Source of the DNA: Halichondria panicea
Taxonomy: Eukaryota; Porifera; Demospongiae; Suberitida; Halichondriidae
Assembly: GCF_963675165.1 (NCBI RefSeq)
Contig: NC_087390.1
Coordinates: forward strand, 1,963,501 to 2,027,500
Direction: 5' to 3'
DNA length: 64,000 bases
A program made the position numbers and the translations under genes. The notes beneath the pieces were generated by a model that was not told the DNA's origin, did no database searches, and worked only from the letters and a program-made list of their open reading frames with translations. Below, piece after piece: positions 30,884 to 41,999 of this stretch; the first letter of the stretch is position 1; each line of letters begins with the position of its first letter.

Positions 30884-32927
30884 TCAAGCACAGATGTAGG
30901 TGTTGACTTGATCCAGACACTCTTGATCTTTTGGACAAGGATCACTCACACAGTCATCATCATCTGTCGTATACTTATAATAAATTATAGGTTTAATTGT
31001 TACAGTACAACAATTGCAAGATAGAGCATTCACCCGGTGTGCGTTGAGCTTCATTGCACACGCAGCGGCGGCAAAAGGGATACAATAACTTTTTCACCAT
31101 AATGACCTTATATATCATTATATGGGGAATGATCGTAAATCGGGAATGATAGTGAATCTATACAGCAACGATTAGATCGATTAGAAAACAGTGTTTTTTG
31201 TCACTTTCGAAGATCGCCGCCTACTATAAATTATAACTAGCCTATTATTTCAACTACTGTCTCATTAGCAGTTAATTAAGCAGTCCATGAAAGTGTCTAG
31301 TTCGCTCAAACAGCTCATTTTTGTGCACACATACACACTATACTACCCCTGCTGCGCGCACGGGGTAATTAACACAAAATGAGTCGTGCATGTGTATGTA
31401 TACAATGTTTCATAGCAGTTTCTTGCACATGATGCATGAATGCGCTATACCTCTAAAGTAGAGACTGAGACCGTGCTTGGGATCTGGAGTGTTACAGCGA
31501 GAATCGTACAGAAGATCAACTCCAAAACGACCAGAACTTCCATAGCTTGTAGAAAAGGTCGTAAGACACATCCCGTGACCCATACTCAGAGAACTGTAAC
31601 AGTCACAGTTGTCATCATCCAACAAAAGAGAACGCACGCCATTCTGAACTCTGTACATAAAGCTGTCTTGGGCTGCATTCGGTTGTGGTCCTGCATTCAA
31701 ATCCATACTGATAAATGGTTGGGAATACATAGACTGCCAGGGTTTTATCCATGCAGGAGGGAGGGGGGAACTTCTCCGCTATAAACACTTAAACCCCCCC
31801 TCTCTAAACAGTCTATATATATATAGCTCCCCCTCTTGAAAATTCTTAGAGCTTCGGGGTCGTTTTTGCTCGGGGGAGGACCCCTGCATGGACCCTCAAT
31901 ATGATAGTCATGCCTGCATGTCTGTAGTGCATGCATGGCGACTATACCTGAATTTTGCTACAATTGAATCTCTGCACATGCATACATGTGAGCAGGCTTG
32001 TATCATGCAGGAGTTCATAAAGATGTGAATGAAAGATTCCTTTATGAACTCCTGCCTGCATGTATCTAAAATTCTATACGGGTAGTCCAATATAAAACTA
32101 TCCAGACCTCACCTGCTATCACTAGAGGGTTCCATGTTTGACTGTTTACTACTTTTTGATCCCGATGGTGATAGAAAGCATTCCATGCTGCATGAGCTGT
32201 AGGATTCCTGGGATCAAATTGCCACCTATTTTGTGGGCATTTAATAAAATAATGTACATGCACTTTTTGTTTTCTGTGTCTCAATTAAGTGAATTACCTA
32301 TATATTGTACCCGCTGAATCAAATGCAAGTAGTTCAGTATCTGCTTCGTCCAGTGCACCGGGCAAGCGGCCAAAGCAGTAGCTAGCATTTACATCACAAG
32401 CTCCATAGGGCACTATAAAAACACATCAAGTACATATACTGTAATACTGTTATTGTATAAGCAACTTGTATGCACATGCATATGGAAACAAACCTCCAAG
32501 GACATCTATTTCGGTGTCAGGCCACCCACTGATAGGAGTGTACCACCAAAACCTGGTCCAGCGAGTACCATCGAGGATCAGAGAAGGCATGTTGTCTATA
32601 TACATGCAGTATATATACCAGAAGTAAACATTTCTGAAACTATGTACGTACAATAATTTTATATTGAAACTTACATGGACGTTTGATATTTGTGTTCACT
32701 GTCGAGCATTTGTCGTGGAGTTTTTGTATGTCAGATTTTAGTCCAACGATTTCTTTTACCGCCTCTACCATCCCAGTGCATATGCAAGGTGGGTTGTTGA
32801 GGGTCAGCTCAGTGCGACAGTAACAGCTTCCATCTGAATTCTCCATTGTAGTAAGTGAACTTTTACTGATGCATATTTGAGATACAAACAAGATGATCAC
32901 CAACACTACACTTGCCCTGAAATACAT
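30884..32927 (-). CDS. Secreted protein of unknown fold with a C-terminal partial EGF-like motif
   Basis: Six exons: 32675-32927, 32494-32595, 32298-32412, 32113-32225, 31451-31690 and 30884-30963. Phases close to 300 residues. A clear signal peptide (VVLVIILFVSQICIS) is followed by a Cys-containing segment and a short amphipathic, possibly coiled, stretch (AVKEIVGLKSDIQKLHD). The body has conserved-looking aromatic motifs (RWTRFWWYTPISGWPD, CFGRLPGALDEADTELLAFD, AHAAWNAFYHHR, LDDDNCDCYSSLSMGHGMC, LSLYFRG). The tail (CVSDPCPKDQECLDQVNTYIC) has the spacing of the first part of an EGF-like module and then stops. I do not recognise the body domain. An extracellular matrix or recognition role is a guess from the signal peptide and EGF-like end. 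Confidence 0.72.
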
Positions 32928-32999
32928 TATGCATGCATAAATTTAAGACAAGTTCTATAATGAAGAATTTGTAATTTATGTTTCATTATAAGTCAAGTA

Positions 33000-34960
33000 T
33001 ATGCCGGAATATTTGACTGCTTCTCTTGCATTCTGTTCCTATGTTTCATACATATATATACATGCATGCATGTATACATATAACTTGTTTCATATATTCT
33101 TTGTATACATGTATACATTTACTGTTCCTATGTTTCATACGTACAGTATTCCCATACTGCATTTCCAATGTTTCATACACATATATTTGTGTTACTATAT
33201 TCTGCATGCTCTTCCTATGTTTTCAACGTTTCATATACTTATACATGTGTTCCTGTTGTATGAGTGTGGCCCAACCAGAAGGAGGTCGCGTTCGGGTTGC
33301 AAGCCTACATCAGGATTTGTCTTACTGTACTATATGAATTGAACAGTGCATGTATACTAGTATCTTTTTATATATTTAAAAGTGGCTAACTGCATGACTT
33401 GACCGCAGCTAAGCCACAGCATTAGGCCCTGATAAATTATGCTCGGAATAATTTTAGCATAAATAGGTGAATAATTGGGAATAATAGGCATCAATGTCCA
33501 TTTTTGGTAAAGATCATTACATTAAGTTTTGCATAAGGATGTTCTTGTGGTAAAAGTGTCTCATGAATCAGCCGCCCTTCGTTTAGGAAGACTTAATTTT
33601 TTGAGTGTCGGAATATTTTTCATGTCTGCGAGAAAATACAGAATCATAATTATATCTTGCATGATCAGTTGCATGTGTGTTGTGTTTATATAATTATACG
33701 TCTTAACTTCAGATTTTTATGAGAATAATCGGATTTTTTATGAGAATAATAGGCACATTTTCAAGAATTAAAGAATAGAATAATGGGTGAAAAAAAGCAT
33801 AATTTATCAGGGCCTACGTACACAGCATTGGACGATGATAGAATTTACATGCATCGCAGTTGCACAGCTAGATGCCTATTATCGACCATATATAATATAA
33901 TTATGTGCAATCTGATAATTGGGCTGCAACTATATATCATGTATAATTATTGTATGTAGACTTGCAACTTGCCATCCCTTCTTATACGTAGAGGTTAAGC
34001 CATGCCAAACTACATGTATTCGTATGTATCATTTTCCACTATTGATAATTCATACCAGTCATGTCACTCATGTGTTCCTACATTTGTTCCTACTATTGAT
34101 ATGTTTCATACATGTGTTCCTACTGTTCCTACATTTTATATGTTTTCAAACATTTCCTACGTATTATATTCCTATCTTAGATACTATTCCTATACCTTAT
34201 GGCTTTATTGCATGGGGAAACAGGTAGATCTGGATCTAATGTGCAAATTGCAGTATAAACTCAGCCGAAGCCACTGCACACACACATATAGATTATAACT
34301 CCTTATTAAATATATTGGCTTGTATAGTTGGTGGTGGCTCATGCACAAATGAGAACTAATGACCATACCTCTCACACATGCACACACACACACACGCACA
34401 CGCACATGCACACACACACATGCATGCACACATGCACACGTGCTCGAGGGTCACCAATATTGACAGGTACTTCAAAACACATGCAATACATGCTGCGCTC
34501 ATCTCAATAATAGTGCCACTTACTTGTAGTGGGAGGAGAGGTAGTGATGACTCCAGCCACTGAAACACAGCACAATGTAGTAAAAGGATGAGAACACCGA
34601 CCCACTTACCTAACTGCACACAGAATGTCATATCTACTCCAGTATTGTCAGGAATCACACAGCAGTAGAAGGCACATGTCATACACCTGCTATATAGTTA
34701 TTGTAATCAGGCCGAGCGTTCCATATTGTAGAGGTTGTCCATTGTGTCAATGCAATCTTTACTGAATGTAACTCTAGATCAATAAATGTGCATGTGACAT
34801 TATAGAATATGCTGTTAGATTGAGGTTGTGCTTTACGAGTTAATTAAGGTTGTTTTCTTAGTATTACTATTAATGGAATACGTACTTGTGTGTGTGTGTG
34901 TGTGTGTAGGATCATCACTGGAGGAGCATACTAGCAGAAACTGAATAGTAATTGCACAAC
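33000..34960. other. Non-coding interval with simple repeats and one MITE
   Basis: Dominated by degenerate repeats of the TGTTCCTATGTTTCATAC type (33020-33260 and 34060-34200), AT microsatellites, a (CA)n block at about 34376-34440 and short GT runs. Apart from the inverted-repeat element at 33425-33814 I see nothing that looks like a gene. Confidence 0.6.
33425..33814. mobile_element. MITE with GGCCCTGATAAATTATGC ends
   Basis: A 390-bp AT-rich element with inverted termini GGCCCTGATAAATTATGCT and AGCATAATTTATCAGGGCC, flanked by TA on both sides. No coding capacity. Confidence 0.75.
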
Positions 34961-35134
34961 CGTCGTCCATTGTTCTGACTGGAGATGATATTCTAACAAT
35001 TTGTGAGAAGCTGAAAAGTGCAAGCAAGAATTGGTTCAACTTGGGACTGGTTCTCGGGGTGAGCAATTACGAGATCAAGATCGATACCAAGATAACGATC
35101 GCCGCCTATGAAGGTGATAGCCAAGCGTCTTGAA
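34949..35134 (+). pseudogene. Possible death-domain remnant
   Basis: An open stretch ending in a TGA at about 35132 reads LTGDDILTICEKLKSAS, then NWFNLGLVLGVSNYEI. The helix pattern and the buried W, LG.LG resemble death-domain helices 1-3. A splice-donor-like GTGAGC follows LVLG. I see no start, no upstream exon and no matching downstream exon, so it is a fragment or a single exon of an undetected gene. Confidence 0.35.
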
Positions 35135-35261
35135 GTCACTGATCTAGAACATCCGATGACATGGCCTTACATATGTGAATATCTAAGGAGGCCTACTGTT
35201 GAGCGTAACATAACGATGGGTGCACCTTACATGATGTTCTACAGACAAACTCTATCAACTG

Positions 35262-35410
35262 CACAAACAAGATGATCACCAACATACACTTGCCCTAATA
35301 TATATATATGCATGCAACAGTTCTAATGAAGAATCTGTAACTCATTAAGTCAAGTATGCCGGAATATTCGGCTGTTTCTCTTGCATTCTGTTCCTATGGT
35401 TCATGTTCCT
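35262..35410. repeat. Duplicated 5' end of the secreted-protein gene
   Basis: CAAGATGATCACCAACA, TATGCCGGAATATT and TCTTGCATTCTGTTCCTATG recur in the same order at 32893-33048, which spans the first-exon start and upstream region of the secreted-protein gene. The copy lacks the rest of the gene. Confidence 0.75.
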
Positions 35411-35449
35411 TCATATATTTGTATTACCCAGCTGTATATAGTCTATGTG

Positions 35450-35990
35450 CTGCAAATTTGTGATTATCGAGCTTAACCAATCATACATTGATCTACTGTG
35501 TTCAGGCTCAAGTTTGCAGCCAAGTACAAAGTGGTGTAGGTAAGAAATAAGGAAAATACCTTTAGAATAAACCTCCTTTCTCTGGTTGAGTATATAGGTT
35601 TTAGAATCACAGGTTTCTCACAGTTTAATATGAGGCTATCGAATTGGTAAAAAGTGTTATATATATCGTTTGCTTTGAATGGTTTGTTTGCTGTTAACTA
35701 TGCAATGCTCGAGTTAGTTTATATGCTCAACATGCGAAGATTATTTGTTGTGTATATGTTATTAATTGTGTGACCGCTTCAATTGCTGGTGTTTATGGAA
35801 GCGGCCGGTGCAGCAATTCACCCAAACAATGGTACTGATATTGTTTTGGAATCAAGGCCGCTATATCCGTCTGCTTGGATTCATCCTGTACTGCCTCCTA
35901 TAGCTCGCTGGTACAAGGACTACAATGCACACAAAGTGGTGAAGGAGGTCTATGATTGATATCTAACACCTCGTAATCTAGACGACTGAT
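35450..35990 (+). pseudogene. Decayed POT-type transporter copy (T0)
   Basis: Pieces of the intact transporter at 36903-38447 occur in order but heavily eroded: GATTATCGAGCTTAACC, CTCAAGTTTGCAGCCAAGTA, TGCGAAGATTATTTG, GGAATCAAGGCCGCTAT, CTTGGATTCATCCTGTACTG and the 3' end GGTCTATGATTGATATCTAA. Large deletions, frameshifts and stops rule out function. Confidence 0.85.
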
Positions 35991-35999
35991 TATGGAGAC

Positions 36000-36902
36000 A
36001 AAGAAAATGTATACCGTTGGTGCACATTTTTGTATGAAATACCTATCAAACATTCATATCATATAGCTCAGGGTTAATTTTTCCTAGACAACTGCAAATA
36101 GTTAATAATTATAGTGCTCCTGGTTACCATGGAGTTGTCTGCTCCCTCCTGGGTGGAGAAGATGCCCAACTCTGTCTCAGTCAGTTTGAATAGCTCCTCT
36201 GCAGAGTACAGTGGGTAGATTCATTAATGGTGGTATTCATTGAGAGCACATTACTTGTTGAGCTAACAGACACTGACACATGAGGTGAGAACCAATAACA
36301 CTGAAATCTGCCCACTTGCCAACCAACACACACGTACAAGAGCTGCTGTATCTAAACACAGTTAACTTTTAGGAATCACAAAACAAGCATCAACTTCACT
36401 ATCTTTTATTCCCACTTTTATCATTCTTTTGTAGTGACGTTGAATCTATTGCAGTAAAATAATTTCGTTGTTTTAATTTTTGTATGATGCTCTTCAATAC
36501 ATATAATTATACGAACATTTCCACCATACGGAAATATTAAAACCCACTATACGGTATTTTTAGCTGTCTTTTTTTCCCCGTCTAACAATTCAAAGTGATA
36601 CCGAAATGTAGCAGTTCATTAGCCATCATGTTACCGTTAGTAGAATATACGTTAACAAAATAAAGTCACAAATGTTTTTCTTAAGGTACTGATAGATATG
36701 ATGATAATAATCTATCATTTTCATTGTTTACAGAGTCTATCTTCACTTATTTGATACACAAAATTAATATTGTCCTAATGTATGGTACCCTATAATACCA
36801 GACAGTCTCTTAGTTTACCACTTGTTTCATTAGAGTAACAATACTGCATCACTGATAACCACTTGACAGTTGTCTACTATATAGACTGAACAGCTAGTCG
36901 AA
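36000..36902. other. Interval upstream of the intact transporter
   Basis: AT-rich. It contains one end of a CCGTATAGC-type MITE (CACTATACGG at 36545-36554 followed by TA) and a possible degraded left end near 36011 (ACCGTTGGTGCAC). The segment from about 36650 is shared with 47120-47340, so it belonged to the duplicated unit. Confidence 0.5.
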
Positions 36903-38447
36903 ATGAGTATCTGTAAATACAGAGTGAGAAAGTTCTATTCAAAGGGAGCCTACCTTGTGCTAGCTTGGGCACTGCTGGCGAGTGCTACTACTATTGCTAG
37001 CTTTAACGTAATCAAGACACTCTTAACAGACTATCCTGATTGGCTAGTCACAATAACACTGGCATTTTTTATGCCAATAATATTTTGTCTCGGATTTTTA
37101 GCCAATTACAAGCTTCAAGATTACACAATAGCAAGGATCGGAAGTATCACCATGTTTCTTGTAACAATTGTTTTCAGCATATACGTCCTAATCCTCGGCC
37201 CTGGAATAGAATATGGTTTTGGAAAGTACAGGCTCATTAACGAAGTCATATTTTGTATAATGCTTTGTGTGTTTTTGGTGGCATTGACATGTTTCACCTG
37301 CGTACTACAGCTTGCTTTGGATCAGATGCCTGATGCTTCATCTTCTAGTATCACTAGTTTTATCGCTTGGATTGTGTTCAGTATAAGTGCCGGTAGCTGG
37401 TTTGGAGATTTTGGACAATATATGGTATTGAAAGGTAACTGCTTTGGTCTAATTATTGATTCAATCAGTAGTATCCAGATTTATAGTCTGTGTCCAGTTT
37501 TATTTGCAAGTCTTATTCTTGTTCTCAACCTCCTTTTCGCTAAAAGCTGGTTGATTATCGAGCCTAACCCACCAAAATCTTTTAAAATCATTTATCAGGT
37601 TCTCAAGTTTGCAGCCAAACACAAAGCTCCCCTCAATCGCAGTGCTCTCACATACTGGGAGGAAGACATACCTTCAAGAATGGACCTAGGAAAGTCGAGA
37701 TATGGTGGACCATTCACTACAGAGGAAGTTGAAGATGTGAAATCAATTCTACGAATGTTTGCTATGAGCCTACCCTTGTGGTTAATCTCGTTTGCACTTG
37801 CTTTTAATCCTATAGTTTATGACAATGTCATTCCATTAAATTTTCCTAATCTCACCAGCTGCACATCTAACATGCTTTTCTCTTTCACGTACAGTAATTA
37901 TTGGTGGAGTATGATCTGTACCCTGGTTAATGAATTCTTTTTCTATCCGCTTTTCAGAGATAGATTTCCAAGTATTCTAAAGAGAATTGGTATTGCTTCC
38001 TTCCTTTCTCTGGTGTTGAGTATTGTATTCATTATAGTGCAATCATTGGAGGTTCTTCACAAAAAGGAGGTAATCACCATTATTTCCTTGATGATGAAAG
38101 GCTTGCTGGGAAATATTTTTTTCTGTGCAATGCTGGAGTTAGTTTGTGCTCAGGCCCCGTACAACATGCGGAGATTATTTGCTGCATGTATGGGTTTACT
38201 TTTTTTGACCTCTGCATATGCTGGCGAATATATAAGTGGTGTAATTCACCCCAAAAATAATACTATGGTACTGATCTTGTTTGGAATCAAGGCCGCTATG
38301 AGTCTGCTTGGATTCATCCTGTATTGCTTCCTGGCTCGCTGGTACAAAAGGAGAGTTAGAGACGAGGACTACAATGCATACAGAGTGGTGGAGGAGGTCT
38401 ATGATCGATATCTAACACCTCGTAACCTAGACGAGAAGATGACTTGA
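36903..38447 (+). CDS. POT/PTR (SLC15-like) family transporter, intact single exon (T1)
   Basis: A 514-residue multi-pass membrane protein in one uninterrupted exon. I see about eleven or twelve hydrophobic segments. The cytoplasmic loop has NRSALTYWEEDIPSRMDLGK and RYGGPFTTEEVEDVKS, which resembles the loop of proton-coupled oligopeptide transporters (PTR2/SLC15) in plants and animals. The POT family moves di/tripeptides, nitrate or other small solutes with protons; the substrate is unknown here. The C-terminus is charged (KRRVRDEDYNAYRVVEEVYD). It is the only intact member of a local family with three broken copies. The start at 36903 is the first ATG and begins MSICKYRVRKFYS. Confidence 0.75.
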   Translation: MSICKYRVRKFYSKGAYLVLAWALLASATTIASFNVIKTLLTDYPDWLVTITLAFFMPIIFCLGFLANYKLQDYTIARIGSITMFLVTIVFSIYVLILGPGIEYGFGKYRLINEVIFCIMLCVFLVALTCFTCVLQLALDQMPDASSSSITSFIAWIVFSISAGSWFGDFGQYMVLKGNCFGLIIDSISSIQIYSLCPVLFASLILVLNLLFAKSWLIIEPNPPKSFKIIYQVLKFAAKHKAPLNRSALTYWEEDIPSRMDLGKSRYGGPFTTEEVEDVKSILRMFAMSLPLWLISFALAFNPIVYDNVIPLNFPNLTSCTSNMLFSFTYSNYWWSMICTLVNEFFFYPLFRDRFPSILKRIGIASFLSLVLSIVFIIVQSLEVLHKKEVITIISLMMKGLLGNIFFCAMLELVCAQAPYNMRRLFAACMGLLFLTSAYAGEYISGVIHPKNNTMVLILFGIKAAMSLLGFILYCFLARWYKRRVRDEDYNAYRVVEEVYDRYLTPRNLDEKMT

Positions 38448-38779
38448 TTATGGAGACAAAGAAAATGTATATTCTGTAATCGTTATTAGTTCATAGATTT
38501 TATGTACTTGGTACTAAAATTCAATGCCAACAAGTGAAACTAAAAGTTAACAGTTACTAACTCATAATGCTGTGTGCATCATGTACTGTTGTGAACGTAG
38601 CACTGCATGTAGAGTGTATCATAGTATGGTTAGAGGTTTGTTGTATAGTGTTTGTGTTCCTTACTGAGCATTTTCAATACATTTCACCTTGCATGTCTAT
38701 CTTCCTCCTTGCCTTTTTTATTATTCAACTCGATGACAGTTTACATTGTATAACAATAATTACATTTTTGCAGGCCCTA

Positions 38780-38919
38780 CACTGTAAAAAATGGTGTGTG
38801 GTTTTGACGCAAGTGCGTGACTATTGTGGCAATTATCAGGAAAAAACGCAAGAAAAAACGCACATTTGCCACAATAGCCACGCACTCCGTGTCAAAACCA
38901 CACATCATTTTTTACAGTG
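38780..38919. mobile_element. 140-bp MITE with CACTGTAAAAAATG ends and TA duplication
   Basis: Termini are CACTGTAAAAAATG...GTGTGGTTTTGAC and the reverse complement, with TA at 38778-38779 and 38920-38921. The paralogous flank at about 47813-47825 reads GCCCTATTCATTAC with a single TA: an empty site. It is nearly a perfect hairpin. TA duplication and a CACTG terminus suggest the Tc1/mariner superfamily. Confidence 0.93.
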
Positions 38920-39455
38920 TATTCATTACTTTACTTCAGCGGTAAACCCCAAATTAAACTTTGAGCCAGGGCTACAATCTACATTGAGGTCTACTGGGGC
39001 ACTTAACTATAATTATGCATTGTTTACATACACAGGCCTGCCATTTTAACAGGATTGACTTGTATAATAATTATGTCTACTGACCATTTTGTGTTTGTGA
39101 ATTTATTGCTTGCAGAATGTGTTCTAATAATACGCTGTTTCCCGTTTTGCTCGCTATGACCTTGGCTTTTTTCAGAGAGCTCTTCTTGCGTCTTCTACTC
39201 CTACCTGCGGAGAAATCAGTGTACTGAATGCACAGATTAATTATAAATCAGTTGGCAATCCGAGGAGGACACAATTAACCTTAGGTGCTATAGGCACTAA
39301 TTCTTAATTCTTTGAACGTTTCATCTTTCAGTCTTTCTTTATAGATAATATATAATTCTTTACATATACTCCACAAATCCTTTCCCACATGCATAGCCAT
39401 AGGTGGGCGTGTGATTAAAAGGTCATAGATCTAATTTAGAATTTAGGCCTAGGTC

Positions 39456-39576
39456 CAGAGGAGGTACGACATCCGCGTGTCATCCGCATGTCTTTAACAC
39501 ACACATCCTTAGGTCAAAGTTCGGAATGTGTGTGTTAAAGACATGCGGATGACACACGGATGTCGTACCTCCTCTG
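39456..39576. mobile_element. 121-bp hAT-like MITE
   Basis: Inverted arms start CAGAGGAGGTACGACATCCG and are flanked by GCCTAGGTC on both sides (39447-39455 and 39577-39585). CAGAGG ends with an 8-9-bp duplication suggest hAT. The related flank near 48322 lacks it. Confidence 0.88.
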
Positions 39577-39789
39577 GCCTAGGTCTATATTTATATAGCT
39601 AGATCTATATATATATCTATATAATTATAGTCTATCGAAAGCTAAATAGGAACTAGATCTACCTATACTACTTCGAAAGCTAAATAGCTAAGCCAACTAT
39701 CTACCTACTTCGAAAGCTAAATAGCTAAGGCTTAATACTATCTATGGCCGCCTAATCTATATGCTCTAACTAACTGTAAGCTCAAGAAA

Positions 39790-40809
39790 ATGGAAAGGCT
39801 AAAGCTGAAGGTGATATTATTACTGTTGCTTTGGCTTGGTGTTGTTACAGTACTATTAGTATTAAGGCATTCTCACACCACGGTAGTCATGATGGAGCAA
39901 TTCCATGTTAATATGGCAGTGGCAACTGAAATTGCACCGACTCGATTTGTGTATCTAACGCAAACAGAACACTGTGTTCCAACTTATTTAAAGTCTCCCG
40001 AAGTGATTGGGGACTCTGAAGCATGTCAGTGTGATGTTATCGTCCTCAGTTACAAAAAAGAGTGCAATGATATATCATTGCCTCATGTCCAATACATACT
40101 CAACTCTAGTAAGTCTACGACCTGGACTGTTGGAAGAAACTTGCTTTATAAAGCAGCCAAGGAAAGGAAAGAAAAGTACATATACTACATTTTCATGGAC
40201 GACGATGTTCAACTGATAATGGCGGATAAAAAAAATACACAGAATCCATGGAGAATGTACGAGGAGTCTCTCAAGACCTTCCAACCAGCAGTAGTTACAA
40301 TACTTATTACGTACGAACGAAGGAGTTTCTCCGATAAAAGTTTTCCTGAGCGATTGAATTGTGAACTCACAGGATATATACAAATATACGTCACGGATGC
40401 AATCTTTAACGCCTTTCACTATCAAGTGATAGACCACATTCTTCCATACACAACAGATTTTGATTCAGTGAGCTGGTGGCACTCACAAGCATATCTTATG
40501 ATCAAGTGTGATATCCTATTTAATGATGAAGTGGTTATCGACCCTCGTATTAAAGTAATAAATTCAAAGCACCGCAACTACCCACGGAAAGAGTTTTTCG
40601 ATGACGTCAAGCAAATTGTTACTGACATTCGATCAGAAACACCAGAAAAGTATCAAAAATCAGTTGAGCCAATTTTGCAGCAATGGTTAACAAATGTTGA
40701 ACAAAAGTTATTGTTAAGGCAACAAACTTGCAAACGTGATCTGTTTGTACATCCATATAGACCATACGAGAATAAGAACTATCCGGGACGTCTGATGCTT
40801 GAGATCTAG
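39790..40809 (+). CDS. Type II membrane glycosyltransferase-like protein
   Basis: A 339-residue single-exon ORF. A short cytoplasmic N-terminus (MERLKLK) is followed by one membrane anchor (residues about 8-27) and a luminal domain. FMDDDVQLI (DDD at residues 137-139) looks like the DxD metal/nucleotide-sugar site of Golgi GT-A enzymes, and WTVGRNLLYKAA just before it fits the helix preceding that site. Two N-glycosylation-like or Cys features are visible (ILNSSKS, CEC-poor stem). The family is not one I can name; function is inferred from topology and the DxD motif. A diverged fragment of its 3' end is repeated at about 40910-40970. Confidence 0.6.
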   Translation: MERLKLKVILLLLLWLGVVTVLLVLRHSHTTVVMMEQFHVNMAVATEIAPTRFVYLTQTEHCVPTYLKSPEVIGDSEACQCDVIVLSYKKECNDISLPHVQYILNSSKSTTWTVGRNLLYKAAKERKEKYIYYIFMDDDVQLIMADKKNTQNPWRMYEESLKTFQPAVVTILITYERRSFSDKSFPERLNCELTGYIQIYVTDAIFNAFHYQVIDHILPYTTDFDSVSWWHSQAYLMIKCDILFNDEVVIDPRIKVINSKHRNYPRKEFFDDVKQIVTDIRSETPEKYQKSVEPILQQWLTNVEQKLLLRQQTCKRDLFVHPYRPYENKNYPGRLMLEI

Positions 40810-41064
40810 ATTTTGCTTTGACTTCTATTCAACAGCTATAGTTATGTCTTTATGATCATACCAAATTAATGTCTTGTTTTCATCCTGCTTGAACCAGTGG
40901 AAAAGCGCATGTTTGTACATTCATATAGTCTAAGACCTTATGAGAATCTGGTTTAAAAAGAACTATCGAAGACAGTGGCATAGATATTTATGACTATGTG
41001 AACATTAATTTCACCAACTGCACATCTAACATGCTTTTCTCCGCCTTCACCTACAGTAATTATT

Positions 41065-41802
41065 TAGCCTCCTTCGCAGCCTCTCCTTTTTCTGTTCTTT
41101 GTCACAGAAGAGAAAATTGGAGGAACAAAGAAAGAAAGAAGGAAGCAACTAAGAAAAAGGAGAGCCTGCCTTGCTAAGTCGCGTGATCCCCTACTGACGT
41201 AGACAAATTTTAACGAGCGTGGGCGAGAGAAAACCTCAATAACTGTCCTCCCACACAGTACTTGGAGCGCATTTACCAGGAACATAATCTGTTATGAACA
41301 GTACAGTACAGTGCAGTAGAGTCAGCCTTCGTGAGACCTTTAGTCAGTAGAGGAAGTATGAAAGACTAGAGTAGAGTAGACTATACTGCTGTAATAATTA
41401 TATATCTACTAATCAAGTGGGTCTGTTCTGAACTCAGGAAAAAAAACTGAGCTAAATTTAGATATTTAGTCTCTTTAGTCTTTACTAGGTAAGCCCTTGT
41501 CTACGATGTTTCCACGCTTGATTCTGGCTTACTATCTACGATGCTAACAGCTTTTATTTAGAGTTTGCAATGCGTAGGCATGCTGTAGCTTTTTGCTCTG
41601 TCAGGCTCCGCCCAGCTAGTGATTGCCCACGTTCATTTTCACTCGTCTACCACTCGTCTACCGTCACGCGACTTAGCAAGGCAGGCTCTCCTTTTTCTTA
41701 GTATCTTCCTTCTTTCTTTCTTTGTTCCTCCAATTCGTCCCGTATTTTATCTTATTGAACTACAGTGACAAAGAACAGAAAAAGGAGGTGCGAAGGAGGC
41801 TA
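41065..41802. mobile_element. Mutator-like element (738 bp) in transporter copy T2
   Basis: It starts TAGCCTCCTTCGCAGCC and ends GCGAAGGAGGCTA, with inverted arms of about 130 bp. GTAATTATT is duplicated on both sides (41056-41064 and 41803-41811). T1 at the same position has one GTAATTATT. The 9-bp duplication and long inverted arms fit Mutator (MULE) elements. No transposase is encoded. Confidence 0.9.
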
Positions 41803-41999
41803 GTAATTATTGGTGGTGGTCTATAATTATGATCAGTATACCGTACGGGTAGAAAATTTCGAGGGTTTAAAATTTCGTGCAATTCAATATTTTGTCTTAT
41901 TTGGAAAATTTCGCGGGTAGTAAATTTCGTGGAAGTTAAATTAAGAGGGTGTGGCATTTATCTCGCGTGAGATACATGCAGTAGACAGCAGTCGAGTAC

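Larger units (their letters stand above)
38448..39789. other. 3' flank of transporter T1, duplicated downstream
   Basis: No gene. Most of it (38448-39440) is matched at 46880-48330. It carries two MITEs (38780-38919 and 39456-39576) that the paralogous copy lacks, and AT-rich GAAAGCTAAATAG repeats at about 39635-39725. Confidence 0.7.

Noticed and set aside
33001-34298. ORFs rich in Tyr, Ile, His and Phe
   Set aside because: They arise from TTTCATACATATA-type simple repeats; no homologous domain and no splice context.
38567-39049. 160-residue ORF downstream of transporter T1
   Set aside because: It crosses the 140-bp MITE and duplicated non-coding flank; the paralogous region has no matching frame.
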